Positions 1-8,956 are shown, counted from the stretch's first letter. The stretch: 49,195 bases of DNA from an uncultured Moraxella sp. (GCA_943908425.1 CALTTC010000016.1:1-49195), one strand, 5' to 3'. Numbers and translations: made by a program. Notes: generated by a model from the sequence alone, not told the origin.

Positions 1-116
1 GTATTGCGACTTGTGAAATTGTAAGTTCGCCGTTTATTGATGAAATAATTACTATTTGGAGGTATTGCGACTTGTGAAATTGTAAGTTCGCCGTTTATTG
101 ATGAAATAATTACTAT
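1..116. repeat. 55-bp direct repeat, two copies (61-bp period)
   Basis: Positions 1-55 and 62-116 are identical over 55 bases and are separated by 6 bases. The window opens exactly at a copy, so further copies may lie upstream. The unit has no obvious internal dyad, and at 55 bp with a 6-bp gap it does not fit a CRISPR array. Its function is unknown. Confidence 0.9.
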
Positions 117-357
117 CATACCATCGCCGTTTTTAATGGGGTGGTTTGTGTTACCCTTGCCATCATCTTAAAAAATAGTAGACACAAAAATTGTGGTTCG
201 GCATAAATTGCCAGTTATCCACTCGTTTTATTAAATGGCAAATTTTTATTAAATGGCAAATAATCTTTTTTGGCTATCCACTCATTTGGTGAAATTTTTC
301 ACAGCTTGCACGCCAAATCGGCTATAATAACCAGTCATCACTACTACAGCCAGCGTT
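117..357. other. Non-coding region upstream of lnt with a 17-bp tandem repeat
   Basis: No convincing gene is seen here. A 17-bp word (starting TTTTATTAAATGG) occurs at 226-242 and again at 244-260, an 18-bp period. A perfect TATAAT at 323-328 lies 29 bases before the lnt start, but no good -35 hexamer stands 16-18 bp ahead of it. The rest is AT-rich sequence with no recognisable feature. Confidence 0.6.
323..328 (+). promoter_or_regulatory. Candidate -10 element for lnt
   Basis: A perfect TATAAT hexamer sits 29 bases upstream of the lnt ATG, which would give a leader of about 20 nt. The -35 region is weak: TTGCAC at 306-311 is too close to pair with it. The assignment rests on the -10 hexamer alone. 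Confidence 0.35.
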
Positions 358-1920
358 ATGCGTTATCACCGCCCCAAAAAATCTCAACCCCAATCCTTGC
401 CCATGTGGCTTATGTTAATTGTCGCCTTGATTGCTGGGCTATTATTTGTGTTTGCTTTAGCGCCTTATCAGATTTGGGGCGTGGCGATTTTGTCACCGAT
501 GTTGTTATATGCGCTATTACTTGGCAAAACAACCCCAAAGCAGGGTTTGTTGCTTGGTTGGGCGTATGGTTTTGGGCTGTGGGCAACGGGGGCGTTTTGG
601 CTATTTAACTCCATTCATACTTATGGCAATATCAGCACGCCACTTGCTTTGCTGTTAATTGCCTTGATGGCATTGATTATGGGCTTGTTTCACGCGGTGA
701 TGGCGTGGCTATTTGTGGGTGTGTTAGGACGCCAACCGCTTGCTTTTGCGGCAATTTGGGTGTTTCAAGAATGGCTAAAAACGTGGCTTTTGACGGGTTT
801 TCCTTGGCTGTTTGTGGGTTATGCGTATACTGATTTGCCTTTTGTTGTCGCCCTTGCGCCATTTGTTGGGGTGTTTGGCTTGTCGTTTTTGTCGGTGCTG
901 TTATCGGCAAGTTTGGTGGAGGCATATCGCCATAAAGTGGGCTATTTGTTGATTGCAAGTACTGGGCTTATTGTCGCGTTTGGGGTGTATCTTGCGAAGC
1001 CTGTCTTGACCACGCCGACGGGTGAACGGCTGACGGTGTCGTTATTGCAAGGCAATATTGACCAAGCGGTAAAATGGGATGACAACTACCAGCAGGCGAT
1101 TTTGCAGACTTATGCCAATTTGCTTGCTGGAGAGTGGGGGCGTGATATGCTCGTGTTGCCAGAGGCGGCAATTCCGATGTTCCAAGATGAGGCGACAGCG
1201 TTTTTGGATGTGGTGCGTGCCAAGGCGGCGGCGAGCGGTTCGGTGGTGGTGACAGGCATTCCCTATAAGGATTTTAGTGAACAACAAGATGGGCAATTTG
1301 CACCGTTTTACAATGCTTTATTGGTGGTTGATGGCAAGCAAGACAACGTCTATAAAAAACAGCGTTTGGTACCGTTTGGCGAATATATTCCGCTACAAGG
1401 ACTGCTTAATATTTTGCCAAATTTGGGCAATCACCAAGTAATAGGTAACAGCCAAGGCAGTGCCAATCAGCCCCCATTATTGGTGCATAATACGCAAGTG
1501 GGCGCCGCGATTTGCTATGAGGTGGCATACCCCAAAACGACAAGATTGAACGCCAAAAACAGTGACTTTTTGCTCACGGTGTCCAATGATGCTTGGTTTG
1601 GGACGAGTGCAGGACCGCATCAGCATTTGCAAATGGTGCGTATGCGTAGCCTTGAAAATGGCAAATGGTTTGTGCGGGCGACCAACAACGGCATTAGTGC
1701 GCTCATCGATGATAAGGGGCAACTTGTGCAGACGATACCACAGTTTCGCCAAGGGGTGTTGCAAGGCGAAGTGATACTAATGAGTGGCACGACCCCTTAT
1801 GGACGTTTTGGCGATTATCCAATATTGGCGCTGATAGCGGTGCTACTTGCGTTGTCATTTTGGGCAAAACGGTTGTCGCTTTATGATAAAGATGGCAAGT
1901 ATTTGCAAAGCGTGCATTAA
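358..1920 (+). CDS. lnt: Apolipoprotein N-acyltransferase
   Basis: Lnt transfers the third acyl chain from phospholipid to the N-terminal cysteine of lipoproteins at the inner membrane, the last step of lipoprotein maturation. The 520-residue protein has an N-terminal block of hydrophobic segments (about residues 16-220), a periplasmic nitrilase-like domain, and a final membrane helix near the C-terminus. The nitrilase-fold catalytic triad is intact: Glu269 (LPEAAIP), Lys334 (KKQRLVPFGEY) and Cys386 (AAICYE), within two positions of the E. coli residues 267/335/387. Length matches the family. The ATG at 358 has no strong ribosome binding site; Met16 is an alternative start but would cut the basic N-terminus. 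The gene appears monocistronic within this window. Confidence 0.96.
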   Translation: MRYHRPKKSQPQSLPMWLMLIVALIAGLLFVFALAPYQIWGVAILSPMLLYALLLGKTTPKQGLLLGWAYGFGLWATGAFWLFNSIHTYGNISTPLALLLIALMALIMGLFHAVMAWLFVGVLGRQPLAFAAIWVFQEWLKTWLLTGFPWLFVGYAYTDLPFVVALAPFVGVFGLSFLSVLLSASLVEAYRHKVGYLLIASTGLIVAFGVYLAKPVLTTPTGERLTVSLLQGNIDQAVKWDDNYQQAILQTYANLLAGEWGRDMLVLPEAAIPMFQDEATAFLDVVRAKAAASGSVVVTGIPYKDFSEQQDGQFAPFYNALLVVDGKQDNVYKKQRLVPFGEYIPLQGLLNILPNLGNHQVIGNSQGSANQPPLLVHNTQVGAAICYEVAYPKTTRLNAKNSDFLLTVSNDAWFGTSAGPHQHLQMVRMRSLENGKWFVRATNNGISALIDDKGQLVQTIPQFRQGVLQGEVILMSGTTPYGRFGDYPILALIAVLLALSFWAKRLSLYDKDGKYLQSVH

Positions 1921-1927
1921 AAAATGC

Positions 1928-1955
1928 TTTAATTTTAGCAAAATTATTATATAAT
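1928..1955 (+). promoter_or_regulatory. Candidate promoter for the 2016-2444 gene
   Basis: TATAAT at 1950-1955 is preceded by TTTAAT at 1928-1933 with a 16-bp spacer. The -10 is perfect and the -35 is weak. The start codon lies about 55 nt further downstream. Confidence 0.4.
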
Positions 1956-2015
1956 AAGAGCTTAAATACCTAATTTTTTTAAGTAATTGCTGCGGCAACA
2001 ACACAAGGTTTGGCT

Positions 2016-2444
2016 ATGGCACATCACGATGTAGTAGAAAATAACCCCAAAAAAGAATTCGTCACAAGCTTGGCAGGTGTTTTATTATTTGCCTTATTGA
2101 TTGCTGGCATTGTGGTTTCGGCTTACTTAAGACCCGCTGGCGACCACCAACCGATGATAACAGATGCTGAGCCACAGGCGACACTTGTCAATGCTGAGTC
2201 TGAAGCGGTGGCTCCCGCGCAAGCCAAAAATGCTGGGGTAGACAACCAAACCGACCCTGTCTTGACCACCACAGTAGAATCACCGAGCAACGCCCCTGTC
2301 AATACCGCAAGCACCACCCCACCTAGCGATGCTACCGCAGGGATGCCCGCAGGCGAGAACACCATTCACACGACCGCGACCGAAGCGTCCGAGCTGGATG
2401 TTGTGGCGACCCCAAGCACGCAAGCAGAAACAACCCAGCCCTAG
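2016..2444 (+). CDS. Small membrane-anchored protein with Ala/Pro/Thr-rich tail
   Basis: This protein of about 142 residues has a short hydrophilic N-terminus (MAHHDVVENNPKKEF), one transmembrane helix (about residues 19-38) and a periplasmic tail rich in Ala, Thr, Pro and acidic residues with no folded domain visible. The N-terminal segment resembles the anchors of membrane-bound cytochrome c5-type proteins of this group, but there is no CXXCH haem motif before the stop or in the following sequence. The ATG at 2016 is chosen over an in-frame TTG at 2010 because AAGG at 2005-2008 is then correctly spaced. It is followed by two hairpins. Function unknown; a truncated cytochrome anchor or a periplasmic spacer protein are possibilities. 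Confidence 0.7.
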   Translation: MAHHDVVENNPKKEFVTSLAGVLLFALLIAGIVVSAYLRPAGDHQPMITDAEPQATLVNAESEAVAPAQAKNAGVDNQTDPVLTTTVESPSNAPVNTASTTPPSDATAGMPAGENTIHTTATEASELDVVATPSTQAETTQP

Positions 2445-2480
2445 TGCTAAAGAACTAGAACAAGCTTTGAGATAACGCAC

Positions 2481-2511
2481 CGCCATTTAGTGGTATGCTC
2501 ACTAAATGGCG
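2481..2511. repeat. Perfect 12-bp inverted repeat
   Basis: CGCCATTTAGTG at 2481-2492 pairs perfectly with CACTAAATGGCG at 2500-2511 across a 7-base loop. No T-run follows, so it is not a standard terminator by itself, but it lies just upstream of one. It could be an RNA-stabilising 3' hairpin or a protein-binding dyad. Confidence 0.7.
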
Positions 2512-2520
2512 TGATTATAG

Positions 2521-2545
2521 GCAACCGTTCGTGGTTGCTTTTTTT
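2521..2545 (+). terminator. Rho-independent terminator
   Basis: GCAACC (2521-2526) pairs with GGTTGC (2533-2538) around a 6-base loop, followed by seven T residues (2539-2545). It ends transcription from the 2016-2444 gene just before the aminopeptidase gene. Confidence 0.85.
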
Positions 2546-2577
2546 AGATATTTACCATAGCTCAAGGAGTGAACGAC

Positions 2578-4347
2578 ATGCCAACTACCCCTACTACAAG
2601 ATTGCAAGCCTTACGCCAACTGATGGCAAAAAAAGGCGTTGATGCCATTATTGTGCCATCTGCCGACCCCCATATGTCAGAATATTTACCCGAGTATTGG
2701 CAAGGGCGAGCGTGGCTATCGGGCTTTACGGGTTCGGTGGGGACGCTAGTGGTGTTGCACAAAACTGCTTATTTGTGGGCAGATAGCCGTTATTGGCTAC
2801 AAGCCGATAAACAGCTACAAGGCAGTGGTATTATGCTTAAAAAAATCGGCGTGGACGCTGATTATGTGGATTTTTTAAGCCAAACTTTGCCCAAAGATGC
2901 CACCATTGCCATTGATGGGGCAAGTGTCTCACTGAATCATTATGATCAATTAGCCACCGCTTTTCATCATATTGTTACCGATGATTTGTTAGAGAAAATT
3001 TGGGAAAATCGCCCAAGTCTACCAACGGCGAGTATTTATCCGCATAACCCAGCTTTTGTGTTTTGTAGCAGTCCAGAAAAACTGACCCAAATTCGCAAGC
3101 AAATGATGGCAAGTCATGCCGATTATCATTTGGTATCAAGCCTTGATGATATTGCGTGGATAACCAATTTGCGTGGGGCTGATGTCCCTTGTAACCCTGT
3201 GTTTTTGGCACATTTATTGCTTGGTGTGGATAGTGCGGTATTATATGTTGATGAGCAAAAACTTGATGACAATATAAAAGCACTGCTAAAAAATGCCAAT
3301 ATTAGCACCAAAGATTATAAAGCAGTGGCTGATGATTTGGTAAATTTATCAGGGGCTTTATTGATTGACCCAAATAAAGTGGCGATAGGGACATTACAGA
3401 CCTTACCAAAAACAGTAACGCTTGTCAAAAAAACCAATCCAAGTACGCTATTAAAAGCCATAAAAAGTGAACAAGAATTGGCGTGTATTCGCCGTGCAAT
3501 GCGTCAAGATGGCATTGCTTTGTGTGAATTTTTTGCCGATTTTGAACAACAATTAGCCGATGGCGTGGTGCTTAATGAAGTGGACGTGGATACACTTTTA
3601 ACAAAAGCAAGAGCACGTCAGCCGAACTTTATTAGTCCAAGTTTTGATAGCATTGTGGGGTTTCGTGGCAATGGGGCGATTGTGCATTATCGTGCCGAGC
3701 CTGACAGCTGTGCCACCATTACAGGCGATGGCTTGTTGCTTATTGATTCAGGGGCTCAGTACCAAAATGGCACGACCGACATCACGCGTATGGTTGGCGT
3801 GGGCAGTATCTTGGCACAAGCCAAAACGGACGTTACTTATGTTCTAAAAGCCCATATCGCTCTGGCACAAGCAGTTTTTCCAGTAGGCGTGTCATCGGTT
3901 GCGATAGATGTGCTTGCTCGCTTACCCATGTGGCAGGCAGGGCTTGATTATGGACACGGTACAGGACACGGCGTGGGTTATTTTTTAAATGTCCACGAAG
4001 ACCCCCAGGTGATTGCTTATTCTGCCCAAAGCTGTTCCGAGCGTGTACTAAAAGAAGGTATGGTAACCAGTAATGAGCCTGGACTGTATCGTACTGACCA
4101 GTGGGGCATTCGCCTAGAAAACCTAGTGGCTTGCGTGGCGGATAAGACTACCGAATTTGGCGAATTTTTAAAATTTGATGATTTGACGTTATGCCCTTTT
4201 GATACTCGCCTTATTGTGCCTGAATTGTTAAACGACCAAGAAAAAACGTGGCTTAATAATTACCATAAAAAAGTTTATGACGCACTGATTGATGGGGTAT
4301 CAGGCAGTGCCAAAACGTGGCTGATTGAGCGTACCCAAGCAATTTAG
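2578..4347 (+). CDS. M24 family Xaa-Pro aminopeptidase (long, APP1-like form)
   Basis: This cytosolic metallopeptidase removes the N-terminal residue from peptides with proline in second position. It has two creatinase-type N-terminal domains (about residues 1-300), the pita-bread M24 catalytic domain (about 310-530) and the short M24 C-terminal extension typical of the roughly 600-residue eukaryote-like class, rather than the shorter E. coli PepP type. The dinuclear metal ligands are all visible: Asp390, Asp401, His464 (GTGHGVG), Glu500 (SNEPG) and Glu514 (RLEN). Start: AAGGAG at 2564-2569 is 8 nt from the ATG at 2578, so the in-frame GTG at 2569 is rejected. The stop is 2 bases before the RDD gene, so it may be co-transcribed with the following module. 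Confidence 0.93.
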   Translation: MPTTPTTRLQALRQLMAKKGVDAIIVPSADPHMSEYLPEYWQGRAWLSGFTGSVGTLVVLHKTAYLWADSRYWLQADKQLQGSGIMLKKIGVDADYVDFLSQTLPKDATIAIDGASVSLNHYDQLATAFHHIVTDDLLEKIWENRPSLPTASIYPHNPAFVFCSSPEKLTQIRKQMMASHADYHLVSSLDDIAWITNLRGADVPCNPVFLAHLLLGVDSAVLYVDEQKLDDNIKALLKNANISTKDYKAVADDLVNLSGALLIDPNKVAIGTLQTLPKTVTLVKKTNPSTLLKAIKSEQELACIRRAMRQDGIALCEFFADFEQQLADGVVLNEVDVDTLLTKARARQPNFISPSFDSIVGFRGNGAIVHYRAEPDSCATITGDGLLLIDSGAQYQNGTTDITRMVGVGSILAQAKTDVTYVLKAHIALAQAVFPVGVSSVAIDVLARLPMWQAGLDYGHGTGHGVGYFLNVHEDPQVIAYSAQSCSERVLKEGMVTSNEPGLYRTDQWGIRLENLVACVADKTTEFGEFLKFDDLTLCPFDTRLIVPELLNDQEKTWLNNYHKKVYDALIDGVSGSAKTWLIERTQAI

Positions 4348-4349
4348 CG

Positions 4350-5048
4350 ATGAAACAAAAGATAGTATTGGATAATCGCACAAGTTATGACACCCCTGAG
4401 GGCATTCCTTTGAGCCTTATGCCAGCAGGGATTGTCGTGCGCGTGCAAGCGTTTATTATTGATGCGATTGCTCGTGTGCTCATTATCTTGCTTGTGTTGT
4501 TACCGTTTATGATGCTGGGGCAGACGGGTACTGGACTTTTGGCGCTGGTGTGGTTCGGTGTGGTGTGGCTGTATCCGGTGTTATTTGAGGTATATTATCA
4601 CGGTCAAACGCTTGGCAAAAAAATGATGGGTATCTATGTCTGTATGGAGGATGGCGCGCCCATCGGCTGGCAGGGGTCAATGATGCGCAATTTGTTGCTG
4701 CTTGCGGATTTTTTGCCGTTTGCCTTTGCCTTTGGGGTTTTGTCGCTACTTTTTACAAAAGACAGTAAACGCCTTGGAGATTTGGTGGCGGGCACGCAGG
4801 TGGTGTATATTGAGAAGCTTGCAACTTTTGCAACGCTGGATACTTTAGATGTCAAGCCAATCATTGCCCCCATTGCGCTTACCACGAAAGAGCAGTTAGC
4901 GATTTTGGCGTTTGCTGAGCGTTTTGATGACTTGCCAAGTGCGCGCGCCGAGGAGCTGTCAGAGGTTGTTGCGCCATTAACCCAAGATGAGTCCATCGCC
5001 ACGCTGTTGGGCTATGCTAAGAGCATTCACGGAGGGGGGAATGGCTGA
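4350..5048 (+). CDS. RDD family membrane protein
   Basis: The N-terminal two thirds match the RDD family: a first transmembrane segment containing the DAIAR stretch (about residues 38-60), a second hydrophobic block, the G-x-T-L-G-K-K-x-x-G-I motif (about residues 90-99), and a later membrane segment ending in KRLGDLVAGTQVVY. The last 80 residues form a hydrophilic cytoplasmic extension. RDD proteins are poorly characterised; several relatives act in sodium/proton exchange or envelope processes. It begins 2 bases after the aminopeptidase stop and overlaps the SpoIIM-like gene by 8 bases, placing it first in the MoxR-linked envelope operon. Confidence 0.85.
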   Translation: MKQKIVLDNRTSYDTPEGIPLSLMPAGIVVRVQAFIIDAIARVLIILLVLLPFMMLGQTGTGLLALVWFGVVWLYPVLFEVYYHGQTLGKKMMGIYVCMEDGAPIGWQGSMMRNLLLLADFLPFAFAFGVLSLLFTKDSKRLGDLVAGTQVVYIEKLATFATLDTLDVKPIIAPIALTTKEQLAILAFAERFDDLPSARAEELSEVVAPLTQDESIATLLGYAKSIHGGGNG

Positions 5049-6078
5049 TGCGCTAGAGCGAGTGGCGGTCAAGCAAGCCATCTTTGAACAAAAATACCGT
5101 CCGCTATGGCAGGCGTTTGATGACTTGCACGCCAAAAAATTGCCAACAACCAATAAACCAGCACGCACGCGTAATGGTGCTTTGCAACAAAAATTGCATG
5201 GTGCTTATCCGCTTGTGAGTCTGTATCAGCAAGTGTGCGAGCATTACGCCTTGGCACAACAGCGCCACTATAGTCCCGCCTTGATTGCTGAGTTACACGA
5301 GCGCGTACTGGCTGGACACACGCTGTTATACGCCCAAAGAGTGTCTTATCTTCATCAATTTGCCAATTTTTTATTGTATACGTTTCCCAATCAGGTGCGT
5401 GCCAATGCACGGCTATTTTGGCTGTGCTGGCTGTTATTCTATGCGCCGTGTGTGATCATGGGGGTGGCGTGCTGGCTAAATGATGACTTTATTTATTATG
5501 TTATGGCGCCGATGGATGTGGCAAACATGGAATCAATGTACGATGATGATCTTAGCCGTATTGGGCGTGAGAGTGGCACGGATGTGATGATGTTTGGACA
5601 TTATGTGCAAAACAATGTAGGTATTGATTTTCAGGTATATGCCACAGGGCTGTTCTTTGGGATTGGGACGCTATTTTTTACCTTGTATAATGGGGTGGTG
5701 ATTGGCGCGGTGGCAGGGCATTTGACTGGTAAAGGCTTTGGTGAGACGTTTTGGTCTTTTGTTGTGGGGCACGGCTCGTTTGAATTGACGGCGATTGTTA
5801 TTGCAGCGATGGCAGGGCTTAAGCTTGCGACACCGCTGATTGCCCCAGCACCTTACACGCGTAAAGATGCGCTAAAAGTCGCTGGCAAAGACAGTATCCA
5901 GCTGATTTTGGGGGCGGCATTTATGACCTTTATTGCGGCATTTATTGAGGCGTTTTGGTCGGCTCAAGCGTCTGTGCCTGCGCTAATTAAATATATAGTG
6001 GCGGCAGGCTTATGGGCTTTTGTGGGGTGGTATCTTACGTATTGTGGCAGACAACAGGGAGCTTGGGGTGCAACTTGA
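5041..6078 (+). CDS. Stage II sporulation protein M-like (SpoIIM/DUF95) membrane protein
   Basis: The protein of about 345 residues has a hydrophilic, helical N-terminal domain followed by several transmembrane segments. The polytopic part (FFGIGTLFFTLYNGVVIGAV, then GHGSFELTAIVIAAMAGLKL) is the SpoIIM signature. Outside spore formers, such proteins sit beside RDD, DUF4129, MoxR and DUF58 genes, and no biochemical role is established. The ATG at 5041 is selected by the strong GGAGG at 5031-5035, although the frame stays open upstream to 4987; this gives an 8-base overlap with the RDD gene. It overlaps the next gene by 11 bases if that starts at GTG 6068. Confidence 0.85.
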   Translation: MADALERVAVKQAIFEQKYRPLWQAFDDLHAKKLPTTNKPARTRNGALQQKLHGAYPLVSLYQQVCEHYALAQQRHYSPALIAELHERVLAGHTLLYAQRVSYLHQFANFLLYTFPNQVRANARLFWLCWLLFYAPCVIMGVACWLNDDFIYYVMAPMDVANMESMYDDDLSRIGRESGTDVMMFGHYVQNNVGIDFQVYATGLFFGIGTLFFTLYNGVVIGAVAGHLTGKGFGETFWSFVVGHGSFELTAIVIAAMAGLKLATPLIAPAPYTRKDALKVAGKDSIQLILGAAFMTFIAAFIEAFWSAQASVPALIKYIVAAGLWAFVGWYLTYCGRQQGAWGAT

Positions 6079-6862
6079 CCATTTGACCGCTAATATCCGC
6101 CCTTTGCCGGCGTATCAAGCGCTAGATTTAGGGCAGGTAATGGCGCGCGCGTGGTTTGGTGAGCTGTGGTGCTTGTGGTGGCGAAATCCGCTACTGTGGC
6201 TATGGTTTGGGATCGTGCTAGTGGTGGCAGTGCTTGTGCATTGGCAACAGTTGTCCTTGGTAGTGATGAATTATTTGTTGCTTATATTGTGGCTTATTAA
6301 GCCTGTGTTTGAACTGCGTTTATTGTATTATTTAAGCCAAAAATTATTTGATGACGACTATAGCCCAAGCGCCGTCAAACTTAGCACTTGGCGGATGTTA
6401 CCTGCTATGCTTTGGCGACGTTTAAGTACACGGCGTACAGTGATGATGGCAATTTATTTGTTAGAGGGGGGACGGGGCAGAGCGCTGTCTAAGCGTATGA
6501 CGGTGCTTGGGCGTGGTAGTGTACGGGCGTTATCGGCACAGGCGTGGCTGTTTTTTATGTTGTTGTTACTTTTGACGACTGTCGGTTGGTTTATGCTAGA
6601 TATGCTGTTTAAGCTATCGCCCATTGCAATGACTTCAGGCAATAATGGCTTCTTTGACGATACGCTGATAGGCACACTTGTGATGGTGCTGCTAGTCGTT
6701 TTGGTTGAGAGTATTTTAGCGCCATTTTTTGTGGCAGGGGGATTTGCAGTGTATGTCTGTCGCCGCAGCAAGCTTGAGGGCTGGGATATTGAGCTGTCGT
6801 TTCGTGGCTTACAGGCACGGTTTTTGGCACAAAAATCACCGACTAGGCGCTACAATGATTAA
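6068..6862 (+). CDS. Membrane protein of the MoxR/DUF58 operon
   Basis: About 264 residues with at least four hydrophobic segments (for example PLLWLWFGIVLVVAVLV, MNYLLLILWLIKP, AWLFFMLLLLLTTVGWF, and a long segment near residues 205-235). I do not recognise a named domain. Its place between the SpoIIM-like and DUF4129 genes is the usual position of an uncharacterised polytopic protein in such operons. The frame opens with a TTG at 6020, but GTG at 6068, 6 nt after AGGGAG at 6056-6061, is the better start. It ends 8 bases inside the DUF4129 gene, so translation is probably coupled. Confidence 0.75.
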   Translation: MQLDHLTANIRPLPAYQALDLGQVMARAWFGELWCLWWRNPLLWLWFGIVLVVAVLVHWQQLSLVVMNYLLLILWLIKPVFELRLLYYLSQKLFDDDYSPSAVKLSTWRMLPAMLWRRLSTRRTVMMAIYLLEGGRGRALSKRMTVLGRGSVRALSAQAWLFFMLLLLLTTVGWFMLDMLFKLSPIAMTSGNNGFFDDTLIGTLVMVLLVVLVESILAPFFVAGGFAVYVCRRSKLEGWDIELSFRGLQARFLAQKSPTRRYND

Positions 6863-7604
6863 GCGGTATATAGGGCTTTTTTTGGCAGGGCTGTTTTGGG
6901 TCAATAGTGCACTGGCGACTAATAGCGCGCCGATAAGTGAGCCTGATGCTTTTTATGAGACGGCTTACGCTACGGTATTAAGTGAGGCGTATAGCGATAA
7001 AAAGCGCGAATGGCGCTGGGTAAGTGATAACGACGTGGATTATGAAACGCCTGATTGGCAGATGGACGATCCTTGGTGGCTAGATGACTGGCTTATAATA
7101 ATTGCCAACATTGGGGTGTTTTTTAAGACGGTGTTACTGCTTGTTTTGGCGGGGATTGTCTATGTGATTGTCAGATATCGCCAGCGGTTTGTGGCGCTAT
7201 TAGCGCAGGTATTGCCACGCCAATTTGAGGCGAAAATTGCTGTCAATCCAGCCATCTATGCACAAGACACGCTACCCGCTCACGCCGATATTGGCGCGCT
7301 TGTGGCACAGTTATTGGCAGAAGGCAAGTATCTGCCGGCGCTATCGCTACTGTATCGGGCGACGTTGCGTATTTTGGCACAAGTGCACGACTTGCCGATT
7401 ATTTATAGCACAACCGAACAGCAGTGCCTACAGTTACTAGACTATGCCACAAGTGCCACGGTAGAGGAGCGTGCGTTTTTGTTGGCATTGGTGCAGGCGT
7501 GGCAACACTCTGCCTATGGCAAAACAGCCCCTAATCCTGACAGCGTAAAACAGCTTTGGCAGGCGTGGTGCCAGCAATATGCCACAACAGGGGGCGTGCG
7601 ATGA
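6855..7604 (+). CDS. DUF4129 domain membrane protein
   Basis: About 249 residues: a signal-like N-terminus (MIKRYIGLFLAGLFWVNSALA), an acidic, tryptophan-rich periplasmic stretch, one transmembrane helix (about residues 82-105) and a cytoplasmic C-terminal helical domain (LLAEGKYLPALSLLYRATLR) that matches DUF4129. The family is linked to MoxR/DUF58 operons and has no proven activity. The ATG at 6855 overlaps the previous gene by 8 bases, and the stop overlaps the next start as ATGA (7601-7604), so the three reading frames are tightly coupled. Confidence 0.85.
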   Translation: MIKRYIGLFLAGLFWVNSALATNSAPISEPDAFYETAYATVLSEAYSDKKREWRWVSDNDVDYETPDWQMDDPWWLDDWLIIIANIGVFFKTVLLLVLAGIVYVIVRYRQRFVALLAQVLPRQFEAKIAVNPAIYAQDTLPAHADIGALVAQLLAEGKYLPALSLLYRATLRILAQVHDLPIIYSTTEQQCLQLLDYATSATVEERAFLLALVQAWQHSAYGKTAPNPDSVKQLWQAWCQQYATTGGVR

Positions 7605-8956
7605 GTGGGCGGAGATTGACTTGGCGCCACGGTATTTTGGCGGTGATAGCGCTGGTTGTGGTGCTAATGATAGGCTCTTTTTTGCATAATTTTAGCCGTG
7701 AAACAAAAACGTATTACGCGCCAAAAAATGAGGCACGCCACAATCCTTATTTTGCTGCCAAGCTGATTTTGACGCCTTATGGCAAGACGCTTAGCTATTA
7801 TCCTAGTTGGAATCAATCTCGCCTTGAGGATTTTTGGCAAGCATTAGACCGCGCCCCTGATACCACTTTAATCTTAAACGTGGATAATGACTCGGTTGCC
7901 GAGATATTGCCCGATGCACTCAGCTGGGTGCGGGCAGGGGGACAGCTAATTGTCTACAATGGCGAAAATTGGTACGATGACAACGAGCTTGATACTAGCG
8001 GTATTAGCAATCATCCGTCTGACAGCTTGCTAGGGGATGAGTTTGAACAATCAGAATTTGAGGATTGGGCGTATGCTGTGCCACTTCGTATAAATGGTAA
8101 CACCTTGGTGGCAAAAGGTTCATTGCGACAATTTGATGTTGTTAAATTTGCCAAAGAACACAATGGCACAGTGGTGGATTTACGCGTGGGGGCGGATTTT
8201 GGCAATACTTTGCCAGTGGCAGAGCAAGCTAAGCTTAAAGCGGCGTATCAGAGCTTTCCAGAGCTTAACAATCCCCATCGGGCATTGGCCATGGTCAATC
8301 TTGGGCAAGGGCAGATGGTTTTTTTGCAAGATGAGGTGCAGTTTGACAATACCTATTACCGAATTTATGTTGAGGATAAGCCAGCCCCTAAGCATTCACG
8401 GCTGTGGCAGTTATTGACGGGTACAGAGGACAGCGATTTAGATGACGGCATTATGCAAAAAGACCACGCTTTTTTGTTGCACCAATTGACCGGTAAGCGT
8501 CAAGCGGTAACTGTTGTGGAATATATGGATGAGGGTCGGTCGTTTTGGGGATTGTTATCTCGTCAGGTGCCGTTTTTATTACTGGGGTTATTGCTTGGGG
8601 CATTGGCGATATTGCTTGCTTTACCACGTCAATTTGGGCGACAGCGATATTTACAAGCCACGCATAGCAATGATTTGTTGCATTATCTCACGGCAGTCGG
8701 GCAATATAAAGCCAATATTGATAACAATCAAGCACAAGTTGCTGACAATCGTGCGGCGTTACTCACAAAAATTGCCCTACGTGTACCTTATTTGCAGGGC
8801 ATACACGGCATTGATGCGCGCTGTGCTATGATTGCCAAGGATTGCCAATTGCCCATAAAGACTGTCTATCAAGGACTGTATGCCAGCTGGCAGACGGATG
8901 AGGAATTTTTGGGGGTAGGGCAAGCCTTTGCTCAGTTGTGGCAACATTATTATTAA
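7601..8956 (+). CDS. DUF4350 domain membrane protein
   Basis: About 451 residues. After a short basic N-terminus there is a transmembrane helix (about residues 12-30), a large extracytoplasmic domain with the DUF4350-like glutamine-amidotransferase-type fold (NPYFAAKLILTPYG, then TLILNVDN and GGQLIVYNGE), a second helix (about residues 325-345, FLLLGLLLGALAILLAL) followed by RQFGRQR, and a cytoplasmic helical tail. It is the usual partner of DUF4129 and MoxR in this operon type. The ATG overlaps the preceding TGA. A 60-base gap follows before MoxR. Confidence 0.82.
   Translation: MSGRRLTWRHGILAVIALVVVLMIGSFLHNFSRETKTYYAPKNEARHNPYFAAKLILTPYGKTLSYYPSWNQSRLEDFWQALDRAPDTTLILNVDNDSVAEILPDALSWVRAGGQLIVYNGENWYDDNELDTSGISNHPSDSLLGDEFEQSEFEDWAYAVPLRINGNTLVAKGSLRQFDVVKFAKEHNGTVVDLRVGADFGNTLPVAEQAKLKAAYQSFPELNNPHRALAMVNLGQGQMVFLQDEVQFDNTYYRIYVEDKPAPKHSRLWQLLTGTEDSDLDDGIMQKDHAFLLHQLTGKRQAVTVVEYMDEGRSFWGLLSRQVPFLLLGLLLGALAILLALPRQFGRQRYLQATHSNDLLHYLTAVGQYKANIDNNQAQVADNRAALLTKIALRVPYLQGIHGIDARCAMIAKDCQLPIKTVYQGLYASWQTDEEFLGVGQAFAQLWQHYY

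Noticed and set aside
1..116. Possible CRISPR array
   Set aside because: Only two copies, a 55-bp repeat and a 6-bp spacing do not fit CRISPR, and no cas genes are present.
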